DNA from: Salminus brasiliensis
Taxonomy: Eukaryota; Chordata; Actinopteri; Characiformes; Bryconidae
Assembly (NCBI RefSeq): GCF_030463535.1
Contig: NC_132896.1
Span: 16,783,709 to 16,847,708, forward strand
Length of the DNA stretch: 64,000 bases
Direction: 5' to 3'
Of the stretch, positions 47,508-60,511 are shown piece after piece (the first letter of the stretch is position 1; the number at the start of each line of letters is the position of its first letter). The translations under genes were made by a program, and so were the position numbers. A model generated the notes under the pieces. That model had not been told where the DNA came from. It saw nothing but the letters and a program-made list of their open reading frames with translations, and ran no database searches.

Positions 47508-49815
47508 TTAGATGACTTTCTTCAGCTCATCATACAAGACGAGCACAAAGGCACCACCCATGCCTCTGAGAACGTTGGACCAAGCACCCTTGAAGAAAGC
47601 TTTGCCACCCTCATCACGAGCAATCTTCTTCCAGCAGTCAATCGTGCCACTGTACATGATGTCAGCTGCAACACAAAGAAAGATGCATGTTACTCAACTC
47701 ATTTAAATTGCACAAGTAAAGCAGAACAAAACCACTTCAAAGAATAGTTACCTCCTTTGCGTCCAGACTGCATCATCATACGACGACGCACTGTGTCGAA
47801 GGGATACGAGGCAAGACCAGCAACAGCCGTCACACTCTGAGCAATCATCCAGCTGACAACAATGTGGGTGTTCTTGGGATCTGGCAGCATACCTGCAAGC
47901 AAAGGGGGGGAAAACATTAATAACCAGCAGCCACAAATCTTCATCTCATAACCCTTATATTACAGAAACACTTACCCTTAGCTGTGTCATAGATGCCAAA
48001 GTAAGCAGCTCTGTAGATGATGATACCCTGCACAGACACATTGAAGCCCTGGTACAGACCCTTCAGGCCATCAGACCTGAAAATCTTCACCAAGCAGTTA
48101 CCCAGCCCAGTGAACTCTCTCTCGGCTCCAGCTTTGCCAACATCAGCAGCCAGACGGGTTCTGGCAAAGTCAAGAGGGTAGACGAAGCAGAGGGAGGTGG
48201 CACCAGCAGCACCACCAGAGGCCAAGTTACCAGCGAAGTACCTCCAGAACTGGGTGCGCTTGTCTACACCATCAAGGAAGACCTTCTTGTACTTGTCCTT
48301 GAAGGCGAAGTTGAGGGCCTGAGTAGGAAAGTATCTGATGACATTGGCAAAGTTTCCTCTCCAGAACGACAGGAAACCCTGCTCCTTGGGAATACGGACA
48401 ACACAGTCCATGATGCCCTTGTAGTGCTTGTCAGCGGTGATCTGCTTGCTGGCATGTTGCACCTGTGAAAAGCACCAGATAAAAAAAACATAAGCAAACT
48501 ATTGAACATGTAGTGTTACTATAATCACATCAATTACTACAATCTAAACATGCATCTCCATGTGCATCTACAATGAAACTGCTGTAAATTAGGATGTCTA
48601 AATATGCTGCACGTGAATGAGCAGCAAGCACAGAGGAACATGGTACCGGACCTTCACAGGCCAACGAGTTTATGCGGGCACAAGCTCGAGTAGTATTAAC
48701 ACTGAGAAAAGGTCTACAAAAGAACGACGAGCGAAGCACTAGCTTCAGTGTTTCAAGCTCGTAAGTACTGAATGACTAGCAAGGAAACCCGAAGCAGAAG
48801 GCCCCACATTCTTACGACCTTGGCAACGTATAAGAGGAAGTCTAACGTATGCTAAGCTAAACAACTTGGATCAGCAATAAACAGCTATCTAGCGCTGGCT
48901 AACCAAAACTTTCTTTCACAAAGCCAGTGAATCAACTGGCTAACTACAATACGAAGTATTTCTTTTAAGCCATGGCTCTAGCGCAGCATTTAGCTAGCTA
49001 AGTTCTTTATCTACAAGCTGTCCCCAAAAAGAAGCAAAAAAAAAAGCACAAAAACTTGTGGACCAGCCAGAAATACTGCAAAAGAAACTGGTTGAGAACA
49101 TTAAGTGCCGGGCTGCATCGTCCTCGACAGCCAAGCGGCTTTGTTCGCTAGCTAGCGTGCTAAGCTTCGATTGACTTTAAGGAGACCTTCCGCTAGCTGG
49201 CTAACGCTCTCCGGGCTCCGCAGCTAATCTGGCTAAGGTCACACTGCATAGCTAACGCTAGGAGCGTTACTGTTCACACTCGACCGCCAGAATCAAATGA
49301 CTACATGGCTCTACCAATAAAGGACGACTCAATTGTTACCTACACGAATAACTAGCTACACCAATAGACGCGTTTCAGGGCTAGTTTTTTTTTCTTAATA
49401 AACCGAAAGCTAGCTAGATAGCTAGTTAGCTTTACATGCTGTAGCTACGTAGCTAGCGGCGCGACGGTCACTTTCACAAAACTATGAATAAAACGTAGCT
49501 TCTATTCATTCACGTTTAGCGCTCACTTTCCTGTTTTCTATAGCGAGATAAACTGATCCACACCGCCGCCTGAAACAAATCAGTTCACCCAGCTAACCTG
49601 GCATTGATGGCCGGCTAGCTAACGCTTCCGGAAGCCGCTGTTCACATTAAACCGGCAGCTCAAATCTACCGTCTTAAACCGGCCCGACTCCCCCGTTAAC
49701 TCACCTGAAGAAGAAGCTTCACTCTCTCGATGGGAGCGACAGCTGTTTTGGAGATGGCAGCGGCAATGCCACCGGCCAAGAAGTCCTTGGCGAAAGAAAT
49801 GGCGGTCTCGTTCAT
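47508..49815 (-). CDS. slc25a5: ADP/ATP translocase 2 (adenine nucleotide carrier)
   Basis: This carrier exchanges cytosolic ADP for matrix ATP across the inner mitochondrial membrane. Four exons (49705-49815, 47976-48462, 47752-47892, 47508-47665) give exactly 298 aa, the family length. The start reads [20 protein letters not shown]. The three repeat signatures PIERVK, PLDFAR and PFDTVR are present, and the nucleotide-carrier hallmark RRRMMM follows the third. The protein ends [15 protein letters not shown]. The choice of SLC25A5 over the close SLC25A4/A6 paralogues rests on synteny with nkrf, ube2a and slc25a43. Intron 1 is 1.2 kb and unusually rich in TAGC/GCTAGC words. Confidence 0.96.
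48800..49650. promoter_or_regulatory. slc25a5: TAGC-rich region in slc25a5 intron 1
   Basis: Many GCTAGC, TAGCTA and GCTAAC words cluster here, for example at 49148-49156, 49190-49205, 49407-49460 and 49612-49623, within about 1 kb of the start codon. The function is unknown. The same word class marks the nkrf and ube2a promoters in this window. Confidence 0.4.
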
Positions 49816-50130
49816 TGTTGGGTGGTGTTAATGTGATGTCGTGTGAAGGAGACAAATCCCGCTCAGCCGCAGGACGTACACGGAATGCCGGCCGGGTCGA
49901 AATGGCCGATCGACAAGAGAAGAGCAGAATTTAAGCGGTGCTGCTCGCGAGACAAAACGCGAACACAAATGACTCGCTTTGATTGGTTTCCTGGAATGTC
50001 GGGGCGGGGCCAAGTGTACTGTACTGACCGTACTGAGAGATGGGGCGGGGCTTGAGATCACGAGGGCAGGAGAAGGAGGCGTCATCAGAGAATATTGGCG
50101 TCATCACTACGATTCTCTTTTTTCCACTGT
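49816..50130 (-). promoter_or_regulatory. slc25a5: slc25a5 promoter and 5' leader
   Basis: CpG-rich sequence immediately upstream of the start, with GC boxes (GGGGCGGGGC at 49999-50008 and again at 50042-50051). A GATTGG (inverted CCAAT) element is at 49981-49986. This fits a strong housekeeping promoter. Confidence 0.5.
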
Positions 50131-52531
50131 TTGAGTCTCGTGAGGAAAAAGAAATAATATCTTCAAATCTGGGCGCTTTCAAATCAAAACTCATTATTAT
50201 TATTATTAGTTTGAGTAAAATGGCAATTTAAGTGGGGCTATACGAGAAAGCATCTGAGAAGTGGTCCTCGTTTTGTCAGTCAGTTCAAACAACCCATTCT
50301 CTCCGACCTAAAGTCCTTGACGTGACTTACTTTACCGCACAAATCGATTGTACAACACAGTGCTTGTGATAAGCAGCCTGTCTTTATCACGAGAGACAGA
50401 TACACTGTCCACCTTAAAATCACAAACATTGAAAGCTATATTATCCCGATGGTCTGTGATCCTAGACCGTATCGATGCAAATGCTACTCGAGGGCTTTAT
50501 ACCATTCTCTAAGAAATGGGTAGGGACTTAAGAAGAAGCCTATTCAGACATATTTTGTGTGATTTCAATGTTTTAAATTAAAACTTACAACTCATTTGAA
50601 ATATTATTTACACATAATTATGGATGATCTGATTCGACAAAGGCATTGAGAAGTTTATTTGTCCTACCACTATAGTCTAAAAGACATGGTCAACAGTGCT
50701 ATATAGAAGATCCCAAGAGGACTTGCCTACAGTCAGTGACGCCTATAAGGACTTTGCCACAGTTAAGTCAGGTTAAATGAGACAAAGCGAGGACATTTTT
50801 GTATTTATTGTCCTTGTACTTATTGTCCATGCACCCCGTCTCATGTTTTGTTGATTGTCCCTGCACTATTGTATGTCCTACCTATTCTGCACCGGAGACT
50901 TAGCCCAAAAGTGTTTGGTTATTCCGTTGGCCTGTATTAGTATAATGACAATAAAAGTCTAACAGAATTGAGTTGAATACAGCAACATTGGACAACTGAG
51001 GACAATGATCAGTTTCATATTAACATATCATTTACTCATCGTTATCACGGCTACCAATACAATTTAAACAAATAATTGTACTACATAAAACATCATCATT
51101 TGTACATGCAGTACTTTGCAGAACATAAGGTAAAACAGTCAAGCTCATAAATAATGAAATACAGTTAAAATCTAGACTGTGATCGGTCAGACAAAGGCAC
51201 TGAAGTAATCCGTCTGGACTGGCCCTTAACTTGCCAGTGAGATTCTTAATAAAAGGACAGGATACTGATATAAATATTTAAAAAATCAAATACTGTCTGA
51301 AAAATGTGTGATCATGGTTGATATACCACTGTCAAAAATGATCTGAGGTATGTGCTTCAAGTATACTGGGCCAAGATCTCTAACATGGCAAAGATTGTAC
51401 TGACTACAGTAGCAGGCTCAATAACAGCATTTTCACAACTGAATGTTTAGCAGCAAGTAGTGTTACAGATGTGATACGCAGTGATTACCATCGTCAGTGA
51501 AACCAACAATCAATTCTGACCCAGGCCACAGGAGAAAGTCCATACTGTCTACTGAACACTGATAGCATCTATTCTAAGTACATCATACTGAACACTTCTC
51601 GGGGCAGTTGGACCAGCGTCCAACAAAACGATGCGCTCAGTTTAAACCATAATATAGACATTAAAAAAAGTAAAAAAAAAAAAAAAAGACCATCCACTTC
51701 CTGAAAAGCAACCAACAGATATGTACCAAACTCTCACAACCATCAGATCTCACTGCTCTGGACACTGTAATGTTAAATTTGACTTTTATTTTCTAGTATT
51801 GTTACACTGTCGCTTTAAATGTCCCTAGTTGGATCTGCAGAGCTGTAGGTAATTTGAGTATGTCTTTTAAAGGTGTAAGCTTTCAGGGGCCAGACTCTCA
51901 AAGCATCATGGAAGTTACTAATGGCCTTAAAGACTAAGGACCTTCTGAGCCTAAAACTGCTCTGTAACCAACAAGCTTCCCAGTGATTCACTTAGCACTG
52001 GGCTAAACTGTAAAGGAAAGGTGACAAATCAGCTGTTCTATCACACATACAGCCAATGAGAAGTGGAGTGAAAGAGAAATGCAAGCTAGGTCACTGCTCT
52101 CAAAGTAGTATCAACAATGTTGAGAATGAACATTTCAGCTGATTTCAGTTTGGTTTAAGGGTTAGAGTGGGAGTAGCTCTTTCATGTTACATATGTGAGA
52201 TGATGAATTTTTCACATTTCACACTGGAACTGCTTTTAAGCGATCTTGCATTTTACAACAATTACCACCCAAAGACGTTTTGCGGACTGCTGTTGCCTCC
52301 AGTTCTGGACGAAGACTCATGAGCTCTCATGAAAGCAAGAAGCTGAAACGTCTTCTTGATCTCGGTCTAGCTTCTTGGCACTTTGCCTAGCGTGACTTCA
52401 GAAATCAAAGCTCCAAAGTGCCAGAAAAAGTGATGGAGAAAATTCCCACACTGTCTTATTTCTTCTTCTTCTTCTGTCCTCCTGTCCTCCTGCTGTCCCT
52501 CTGCTCATCTCAAGGGCAAGGAAAAACATGT
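50130..52531. other. Intergenic between slc25a5 and slc25a43
   Basis: Contains a LINE-type 3' tail near 50.78-50.99 kb and a poly-A run at 51671-51686. The slc25a43 3' UTR should occupy the right part; a possible polyadenylation signal on the minus strand is at 51785-51790. No gene is seen. Confidence 0.5.
50780..50992 (+). mobile_element. Non-LTR retrotransposon 3' tail
   Basis: TATTGTATGTCCTACCTATT, then TGCACCGGAGACTTAGCCCA, and finally ATAATGACAATAAAAGTCTA. This chain is the 3' UTR end of a common fish LINE family. The coding part is missing. Confidence 0.55.
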
Positions 52532-53019
52532 TCACCAGCGATTTCCCATTGATGAACTTTGTGCCTGTAACTTCCTGTTTCTCAGGTAACGTTTAAACTC
52601 CTGCAGTTCATGTGGGCCCAGGCTTTGGTCGACTCCTGGTTTGAGTTTGTAGCTCAGCGGAGAAACAATATAACCATTTTGGTAAAGACAGATTTGTTTA
52701 CACATTTCAAAGCAACTGAAGAGCAGGCCGTAGTAAGGGACGATCTGTACAAGACACAGCAAACAGGACAATTAGAATACACCCAGCACACAAAAACAAT
52801 GCAATGATGCTGTTTTCAATGATCAGATTTACAGAATGACATATAATTAACATCGACCATAAAAACAGACATTAGCAGGTCTCTGAATACCTTAAAATGA
52901 ATAAAATGTTTTTATTTGCTCTAAGCAGAACATTTCGCTGCCGTCTACTGCAAACCATGCATCTCCATTTTTGTCTGTTTTTAGTTTTCTAGTTTTAGTT
53001 TTTTAGTTTTAGTTTTCCA

Positions 53020-53113
<94 letters not shown>

Positions 53114-56100
53114 CTGAGAGCACTGAGAGCAGTTCAAGAAGGTTGCCTGGTCTGATGAGTACTATATATTTTAATTTATTTATTTTTCTTTCTCTGAATC
53201 ATGTGGATGGAAAGGTAACATGTGCAACAAGTCTGATGCGAGGTGGAGCCACCATGTAACTTACTGGACTTACAGGATCTGCTGCTCATACCTTGGTGTC
53301 AGATACAACAGGACACCTTCAGAGGACTTGTAGACTCCTCTGTTTTGGTAGCACACAGTGGATCAACAACGTATTAGGCAGATGATCATCTTGTTTTGGC
53401 TCATTTTATATAGCCTTCTTGAACTGCTCTCAGGTCCAGCTCCAATGCTTGCATGTACATTGTACATGGTCACTTACATGGTACATTATCATGGTCACTC
53501 TGATTTGTGGCCATTAAGGCCTCTATACAACAGTGCGATGCACTTTCTGTGACTTCTGTGCCATAGCAAACCACTTGTTGGTTCAGTCCAACTGAACTTC
53601 AGACTGGATAAGCGGTGCTCGTCTTTGTGCACTGTTAGGCATTTGCCACCAAACACCCTGTCACAGGTTAATGGTTTGTCCCTGTTTGGACCGCTGTCAG
53701 TATGTAGTCACCACTGCTGACTGGTCGCAATCCTTATGAAGATGCCCCAACCCTTTTTTTTGGCAACAACGATTTGGCCTTTTTCAAAGTCACACAGTTC
53801 TTCTTAGCTGACCATATTCCACACATCAAACAATCCAACACACGGTTCAGGTTCTATGTAACTAATAGATAGAATAATGCACCAATGAGCAACACAACAA
53901 ACATTAAATAATGGCTGGACATTGCTTCACCTTAGTAAAGTCCAGAGTTGCTGAGGCCTATACCTACAGTAATTACCATTAAACATTTCACAAGGTTTAT
54001 CAAAAATTATAAGCATACTTTTCTTACATAACGCACAACTTGAAGCATCCTATTCACAAAATTTTGGTTCATTGCCTTTTGAAGCTGACCATTTGAATCA
54101 GGACTGTACACACAATTCACATCCATTCATTGATCAAGACCCAATCTGTCAATCATGCAGTTATGCATGGTCACTTGATAAAAAATTGATTAAGCTAATT
54201 GGCAAGAGCATGTTAGAGGTCATAACAGTTACTTGCCCAGAGCACTCTCAACTAACCTCAAGTTTTATAAAATTTTTATTAGGTTTATTCAATTCTGATT
54301 TGCACTGACTGATTCAAACATCACCACAGTTTTAATGATTAACCTTGAAGGTAGGGCTGGGCAATATGGTAAAAAATATTATATCCTGATATTTAAAAGT
54401 AATTTTCACAATACACTATATTAATTTGTGATACACATGATCACAAAAAAAAATTGATAACGACAGATTCTTAAAGACTACTTTTCTCCCATACCGACTA
54501 CAGTAAATGTGAGATAGATCGGTGGTCTGACAATATCCTCAATATGCTTAGAAAAACAGTGTACAACAATAAAATGTACTAGGATACAATAAAATAAAAT
54601 AAAACTAATTAGTTATTAGGATACAATAAACTATTGTCATATTGCCAAGTCCTCCTTGAAGGTCTAACATCTGTAGGACAATGCACTGTCCTGAGGATTG
54701 GTGTTGTCTGTGCTTTGATTCATTTAAAAAAAAAGGACAGAGTTAGCTGCAGGCAAATCAATATGAAATTGACTCTCGATCTTTGAGAGGTTGAAGTATA
54801 TGTGGGTTTTATTTGCCCTTCAAACAAAGCTAGTTTAAGGATAGACAAAGATATCCTCAATATTTCAAACTGCTCATGTAGAGAAGAGAAAAAAAACTCA
54901 TTGCAGGTTCACGGGGGGCTGGGCCAGCAGAACTGGAAAAAGCATAGTCTTTAAAACACCTCACCTTGACTGTGTTGGCTGTAAAGCCACTCCAAAGAGA
55001 CAGCATGCCCTTGGTTTTGATGACCTCTTTAAAGCAGTTTACCATCCCAGTAAAGTGGACATCAACTCCTCCACAATGTGGCAGGAAAGGACTCTGGGCC
55101 TTAAATGTGAAATAAATCAAAGTTGTTAAGTAAAGATTAACTCACAAATACACTGAAATTATTAAACGGAAACTCTGAAATGTATTGAAGGACAAAAGGA
55201 CAAGAGGGTGTTCTGTGTGTGTACTTTGGAAGAAGGTGGATCCAATGTACAACACAGTAAATGAGTCACAGGGTCAAGGAGTTAGGCATCCGGAGGTTTC
55301 GAGTTGCAGAGCTGGAAAACGTCACTGCGAGGAATTTACCACTGGCACATGGTACAGTGTTACGTGGTGGCTGTAGTAAAAGTCTGTACTACAGAGTCTA
55401 CGAGTGAGGAGACTAAACCACAACTTTAGTCCTATAGACACATCAACTTTAAACCTTGTTTTTTTAAAAGGATAAGATCACTATAGTGACTTAATCCTGT
55501 TCTGCAGAGAAGAGCTCCAGGGAGGCTCTAAGCTTCCTTAAACACTGTTGGAGGCGCTGATGGGGGTTGTGCTGGTTTCTATAGACACTTTTGTGTAGCA
55601 CCAAACTGCAGGCTTTTCTTTAGCAGGGTAATGGCAACTTGGCAATTGCTCTGCCTGACAATCTGGTTTAACCTTTCTTAGTGTTTTCTCTAAATGCAGA
55701 ATGCAGACATATTCAAACTAATACAAGGAGTTTAATTTTTGCAGTAATAGTAATATGGGAATAGTGTGACGTGTCATTTATTTTTAATGAACTTCTCTTT
55801 AGCTTCAAAGCATTATCTACTTTCCCAGCTGCTGCAGCCAGTTGTTCTCTCTAGTAATAGATTGTGTCATGTCATGCTTTCCAACACCTTATATAAAAGC
55901 TTTTTATTTCTGATATTAAAACTAATCAATACACAAGAAGTTTTTTTTGATACTTGATAGTTGGAAGGTCTGTGATTGTTGCACAATTCTGCCATCAGGT
56001 GGTGAATAAACATATTACATCTAAGAAAGTATCCAATAAAGAAAATAACATTGTGTTAACATTTATAGGCCTAGTGTTGAGCATTTAACAAGGGCTTCAG

Positions 56101-58012
56101 AAAACTAAGTTTTAGAATCCTAATATCTGTCTATTAGCAGCCATAAATTGACCTTTTTGTACTCCTGTGCATCAGTGGCATTTTGAGTCATGTCCTTGTT
56201 AGGGTGTCAAGAGTTGTTTTAAATTTAGCCTGTGGACACGCCCCACACTCCTAAAGCAAGGAACCAAGGACCAAGAATACTGTGCGGTAAAAATAATAGC
56301 CTGTAAGACATGTATGTAGCACATTCTTTGCATAGAGCAGTTTTATTTGCATTAGGGCTATTGAATGCTGATTAGGTAGTGTGCAGTATTGTATTGTATT
56401 GTGCAGTGTGATTCACACACACTGGCATTATGAATGTACATAAGGCTTTGTTAACTTTCATCAAAAAGCATTTCAAGTATAGTGCTATAGAAATTATTAT
56501 TCACCTAATAATTATTATGTCATCTAATCTAATAGCATATTTTCTTTATTATTGTCAACATATCTACTTACTCATGAAAAATATATCCAAGTAAAAACAA
56601 TTGCTACCTTAACTGAGTCAAAAGAATGCAGACAGTTGTCTGTGATGCAGTTTTTAATTAACCGAGACATAAAAATAAGGTGAATTTAATAAAACGCCAT
56701 ACAGATTTACTATGATTTCCAATCTTCGGACCTCTCTATTTTACTATATTATAGTATACTATTAAATACTCAGAGGTATCAAAAGCAATAAGGCATTCAG
56801 ACATTATTGCTGGATGCTGCTAGTGAACTACCAGTGAAATATAAACACTGGCAACAGCATTCATACTTTATGCATAAACAAGTGTCATAAACAAATCATA
56901 AAGGTTTGCTCTGGGGTAGGGATGATGTTTGATTGAAACCGCAACACATTTTGTTATTGTGATACAGTGGATATCGTCAATGCATAAAGAACACTGAACA
57001 ACATTAAAGAGAGTGTAATCATGCTGTTTAATTAAATAAAATGCAGTATATGAATATAAATCACTGTACTCAGTATGGGAGAGGATTCTAGGTTTTTTAA
57101 ATCTGTCGCTACTGATGCATTTTGCATGCATTGTGTATCATGAAAGAATTTTTAAATATTGTGATAGCATTTTTTAACTTGTCGCGGTTGTAAATACTTT
57201 ACCGTTATTTAGTTTAAATCTTGCTGAATTCTTTTGAAAAAGAATACATCATCCAAAAATAGAAACTGAATAAACCCACGCTTCCCCAGTTAAAGGGAGT
57301 GTTATTTCCTGGATAGCAGGGAATATATGAAATGAATGTGTATAAGAGCTTGAAAAAGCAAACAGGAGAAGTAGTATGTAATGCTCACCTGCATCTTTCT
57401 TTTAATTGTTTCAAAAGGGAAAGAGAGAGTTTGAGCCACTCCTGCAGCGAGACAGCCATTGATGAAGTTCTGAAAGGAGCTAAAACGGAAGTGGTGTTCC
57501 TGCCACAGTTTATCCAGGTTAATGTAGACTACATAGCAGCCAATGGAGAAGGGCACTGCACCTATTCCACAGAGATACACAATCATAAGAAAACTTTTAG
57601 CAATCTTGCTAAAGTATTTTGTCCTGGATATGTTTTGACATCTGTATAAATAAAAAGATGGAAAAACCTTAGAGACCTTAGAACCTGAGAAAACATGTGT
57701 CACTACTATTTATGTCTGTTCATATGTGAAGCATATTATGTAATATTTAACAGTTTAAAAGGAAAACTTCACCAAACAATACATTGCCTTGAACTATCTA
57801 GGCAATTTAACCTTACTCTCGTGAGTGCTTAATAGCTTTCAGTAGACTGAGGTACAGTGAAGGCCAGGCTAACTGCAGCCTATCAAATGCACATGACCCC
57901 CGGTATGAAACAAGGACAGCATAGTATGCGACTCATTACTTCTATAACACAGGACAAGGTCCAAAAACCAAGTTCTAACAGCGGTATGAAATATGTGACA
58001 TATCTTACCCTT

Positions 58013-58061
<49 letters not shown>

Positions 58062-60511
58062 ATACACATACACACACATACATAAAAAAATGAAGAAAAA
58101 AGCATAGATATCTATATATCTATATGCTTACTGGACAAATAGAGACAAAAAGCATACAAAGCATACCTAAAATAGTAAGGGAAAAGCCCCGGTAGAGAGC
58201 AAGGAACCCCTCCTTTTGGTAGATACTGGACAGAGCGTGCAGAACGCCTTTGTATGTGGATTCTCTGCAGTTCTGAGCAATCAGCCTGGTTTCAACCACT
58301 TCTAATGGATATGTAAGCAGAGCAGCAGATATACCAGCCAGGCCACCCGCCACAATGGCCCTCCATTGTGAGATACGACCAAGCTCATCCATGTGGAGGT
58401 GGACAATCCTATTGGACAAAAGAAACGATCCAATTAACAAAACAGTTCAAGCTCTGTTTCCAAGGGCCTTTTGTAAATACAGTCAAGCTGGAAAGTCTGC
58501 AGACTTGATCTACAATAAACTGAGTTCATTTTGTGTCACAATATTCTAGCCCACACTGACAGAGTGAAAGCAGGAATTTGTGCTAGTGTATTAAAAAGTA
58601 AAATGTAAAATATCACACATACACATGTGCACACCCTTTCACATGACACCCAAAAGTGAGCTGTGATACATCTTCTTTCCACTGATTCTGCTTGAAATGT
58701 TTCTACTTAACTGGAGTCCACCTGTGGTAAATTCAATGGACTGGACATGATTGGGGATTGCAAACACCTGCCTATAAAAGGTCCCACAGTGCATGACAGA
58801 GCAAACTCCAAGCCATGGGGTCAAAGGAATTATCTGCAGACCTCAGAAACGTAATAAAATATGAAGTGCTGTGCAGACTTTGTTCTACTTACAAATTTTT
58901 ATATAAAAAACAAATCAATGGTGATTTAAATACTGTTTTAGGCCATTTAAAAAAGTATTTTTGCAACAAGAACATTTGAAATATAGTATCAATTTATTAT
59001 TTATTTATGATTAAAGATTTTTCAATCAAGTTGAATGGCATGTTGTGGCACTTTTAAAATATAATGCACTATAGATAATCCCTTTATAAGGAGGAACATA
59101 AGTTACATTTACAAAAAATACATTTTTCTCTACCGTTATCTCATTAGCCCAACATATTCTTCTTGTGATTAAGATAACAGGTTTATTTCTTCAGATAAAC
59201 TTTTCTCAAGATAACAAAAGTTGTTTTCAAGATAACATATTTTCTTATGATCTAGAGATAAAACATTTGGTCACGATCACAATGTATATTTGTTTTCTGA
59301 AGAAAAATCAAATAAAAAATATTTTTGTTATCTTGAGATTAAAAGAAAAATAGGTTGTGGTCGTGAGATAACAGTACAGAAAAATACAACTCATGGCCTT
59401 TCTGGACTTCCACAATTGTATCACTTCCATATCTCTCACCATACTGCTTATAGGCCTATATTATGGAATTACTGATCCCAAACTTCAGCAAGTGTGGCTA
59501 CCTTGCAAAAACACGTAGGCTTACTGTAAATCTGACCTACAGAGAACTGAAAACACACAGCTCTCCAATTTCTCAGCCATAATTAATCAACAGCACAGCA
59601 CTGGTCTTTCGCAACACTGTTCATGGCACGCTGACTCCCCTCTTTCCAAGAATACTGTATATAGAACTTTCCGTGTGTATGCCTGCGACCACGTGACAGA
59701 TATGATCTTGCACAGTCTGTTCTTTCTACTGGACAAGTCAGAATAAGCTGATTCTGGCACACATGCCTGAAGAGGGTGGTAAGTCACTTAATTCGTCCAT
59801 ACATTTGAGTCATACAGTAAACGAGTCCTCTTCCCCAAACGCCCGCTCCAACAACCAGTGACGTCACGGTGTGCTGAGGCCTTCGGGGCGCTCGGATTGG
59901 CTGAGCGAAAAAGGCGTGATTTCACGATGACGTCTTTCTGAACGGAGGTAAACTTTGAGAGCTGATGCCAGCTGACCATATGTTCAGACCTGACCTAAAT
60001 CGACGCCCCATTCGAGGCACAGTTCATAAACAAATGCATATGATAACATTAAAAATGTTGCTGCGGCTCTTCTGAGGTAATAGAGAAACCCTGGGGTAAA
60101 GAGCCGACTGTGTTTCTGGCTATCCGGATGACTTCCTGCACCAACGAATTCAAGCTCTCCTCCTCTGCAGGAATGGTCGCTGTAAATACACACCTGTATA
60201 TCAGAGTAGTTCAGAGTAGAAAACAGGGGGACTACTCACTTTTTGTAGGTTCCCAGGTGTATGGCGCTGTATGGGAACAGACGAAGGCAGGAGACCGAAT
60301 TTCCTTTCCAAAAAGCTCGCAGACCTTCTCTGTTGTACAGCAACAGAAAGCTGTTTATAAAGCCGCGTTTGCAGTGAAACGTCCCCACTTGACTCAAAAT
60401 CTTTACCACCTCAAGCGGCGATGTCACGGTTTTGCTAAAAACACCGGCAAAACCAACACAAAGGAAACTTTGAGACCTCGTCAATCGGTTGTCCCGTTTA
60501 ACGGTCGCCAT
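52532..60511 (-). CDS. slc25a43: Mitochondrial carrier SLC25A43
   Basis: An orphan member of the mitochondrial solute carrier family; no transported substrate is established to my knowledge. Five exons (60240-60511, 58167-58408, 57389-57561, 54965-55099, 52532-52744) join in phase to 344 aa, against about 341 in human. The N-terminus MATVKRDNRLT and the C-terminal block FEMCKQICLYQNGYIVSPLS are close to the human protein as remembered. Three carrier repeats are visible: SPLEVVK in exon 1, YPLEVVETR in exon 2 and FPFETIKRK in exon 3. The second signature has Glu where Lys/Arg is usual in the PX[DE]XX[KR] motif. It follows slc25a5 in the same orientation, as at human Xq24. Confidence 0.95.
53031..53110. 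repeat. AT microsatellite
   Basis: About 40 AT dinucleotides, preceded by a short GT run. Confidence 0.95.
53111..53860 (+). mobile_element. Tc1/mariner relict, third family
   Basis: The piece TGGTCTGATGAGT (WSDES, the first catalytic Asp) near 53148 is followed by a CATGTGGATGG (HVDG-type) block. A 3' block at 53305-53400 carries CAGGACACCTTCAGAGGACT and TATTAGGCAGATGATCATCT, hallmarks of the end of a fish Tc1 transposase gene. Further non-coding matches run to about 53.86 kb. It is decayed. Confidence 0.6.
54352..54645 (-). repeat. Interspersed repeat, GGGCTGnGCAAT family, copy 3
   Basis: It begins with AGGGCTGGGCAATATGGTAA on the plus strand. Its inner part, reverse-complemented, reads TTTTCTAAGCATATTGAGGA and AAGAATCTGTCGTTATCAAT, matching inner blocks of copy 2. 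The inner part therefore runs opposite to copy 2. Confidence 0.55.
55100..57388. other. slc25a43 intron 3
   Basis: Holds repeat copy 4 (56.92-57.19 kb). The rest is AT-rich with no feature I can support. Confidence 0.55.
56915..57185 (+). repeat. Interspersed repeat, GGGCTGnGCAAT family, copy 4
   Basis: It contains AAATCACTGTACTCAGTATG, GGAGAGGATTCTAGG and AATCTGTCGCTACTGATGCA, nearly the same as in copy 2. The start (GGGTAGGGATGATGTTTGAT) is divergent. Confidence 0.6.
58014..58080. repeat. CA microsatellite
   Basis: About 33 CA dinucleotides with a few TA interruptions at the right end, inside slc25a43 intron 2. Confidence 0.95.
58409..60239. other. slc25a43 intron 1
   Basis: Contains a Tc1 5' fragment at 58.61-58.86 kb. 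The rest shows no supportable feature. Raised CpG near 59.8-60.2 kb belongs to the promoter-proximal region. Confidence 0.5.
58610..58860 (+). mobile_element. Tc1/mariner 5'-end fragment
   Basis: CACACCCTTTCACATGACAC, then CTGGAGTCCACCTGTGGTAA, and TATAAAAGGTCCCACAGTGC followed by a start region ending GTCAAAGGAATTATCTGCAG. This order matches the non-coding 5' end of a fish Tc1 family. It is truncated soon after the transposase start. Confidence 0.6.

Larger units (their letters stand above)
52745..54964. other. slc25a43 intron 4, repeat-rich
   Basis: A 2.2-kb intron with an AT microsatellite at 53.03-53.11 kb, Tc1-type relicts at 53.11-53.86 kb and a copy of the GGGCTGnGCAAT repeat at 54.35-54.64 kb. 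Nothing else is seen. Confidence 0.6.
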
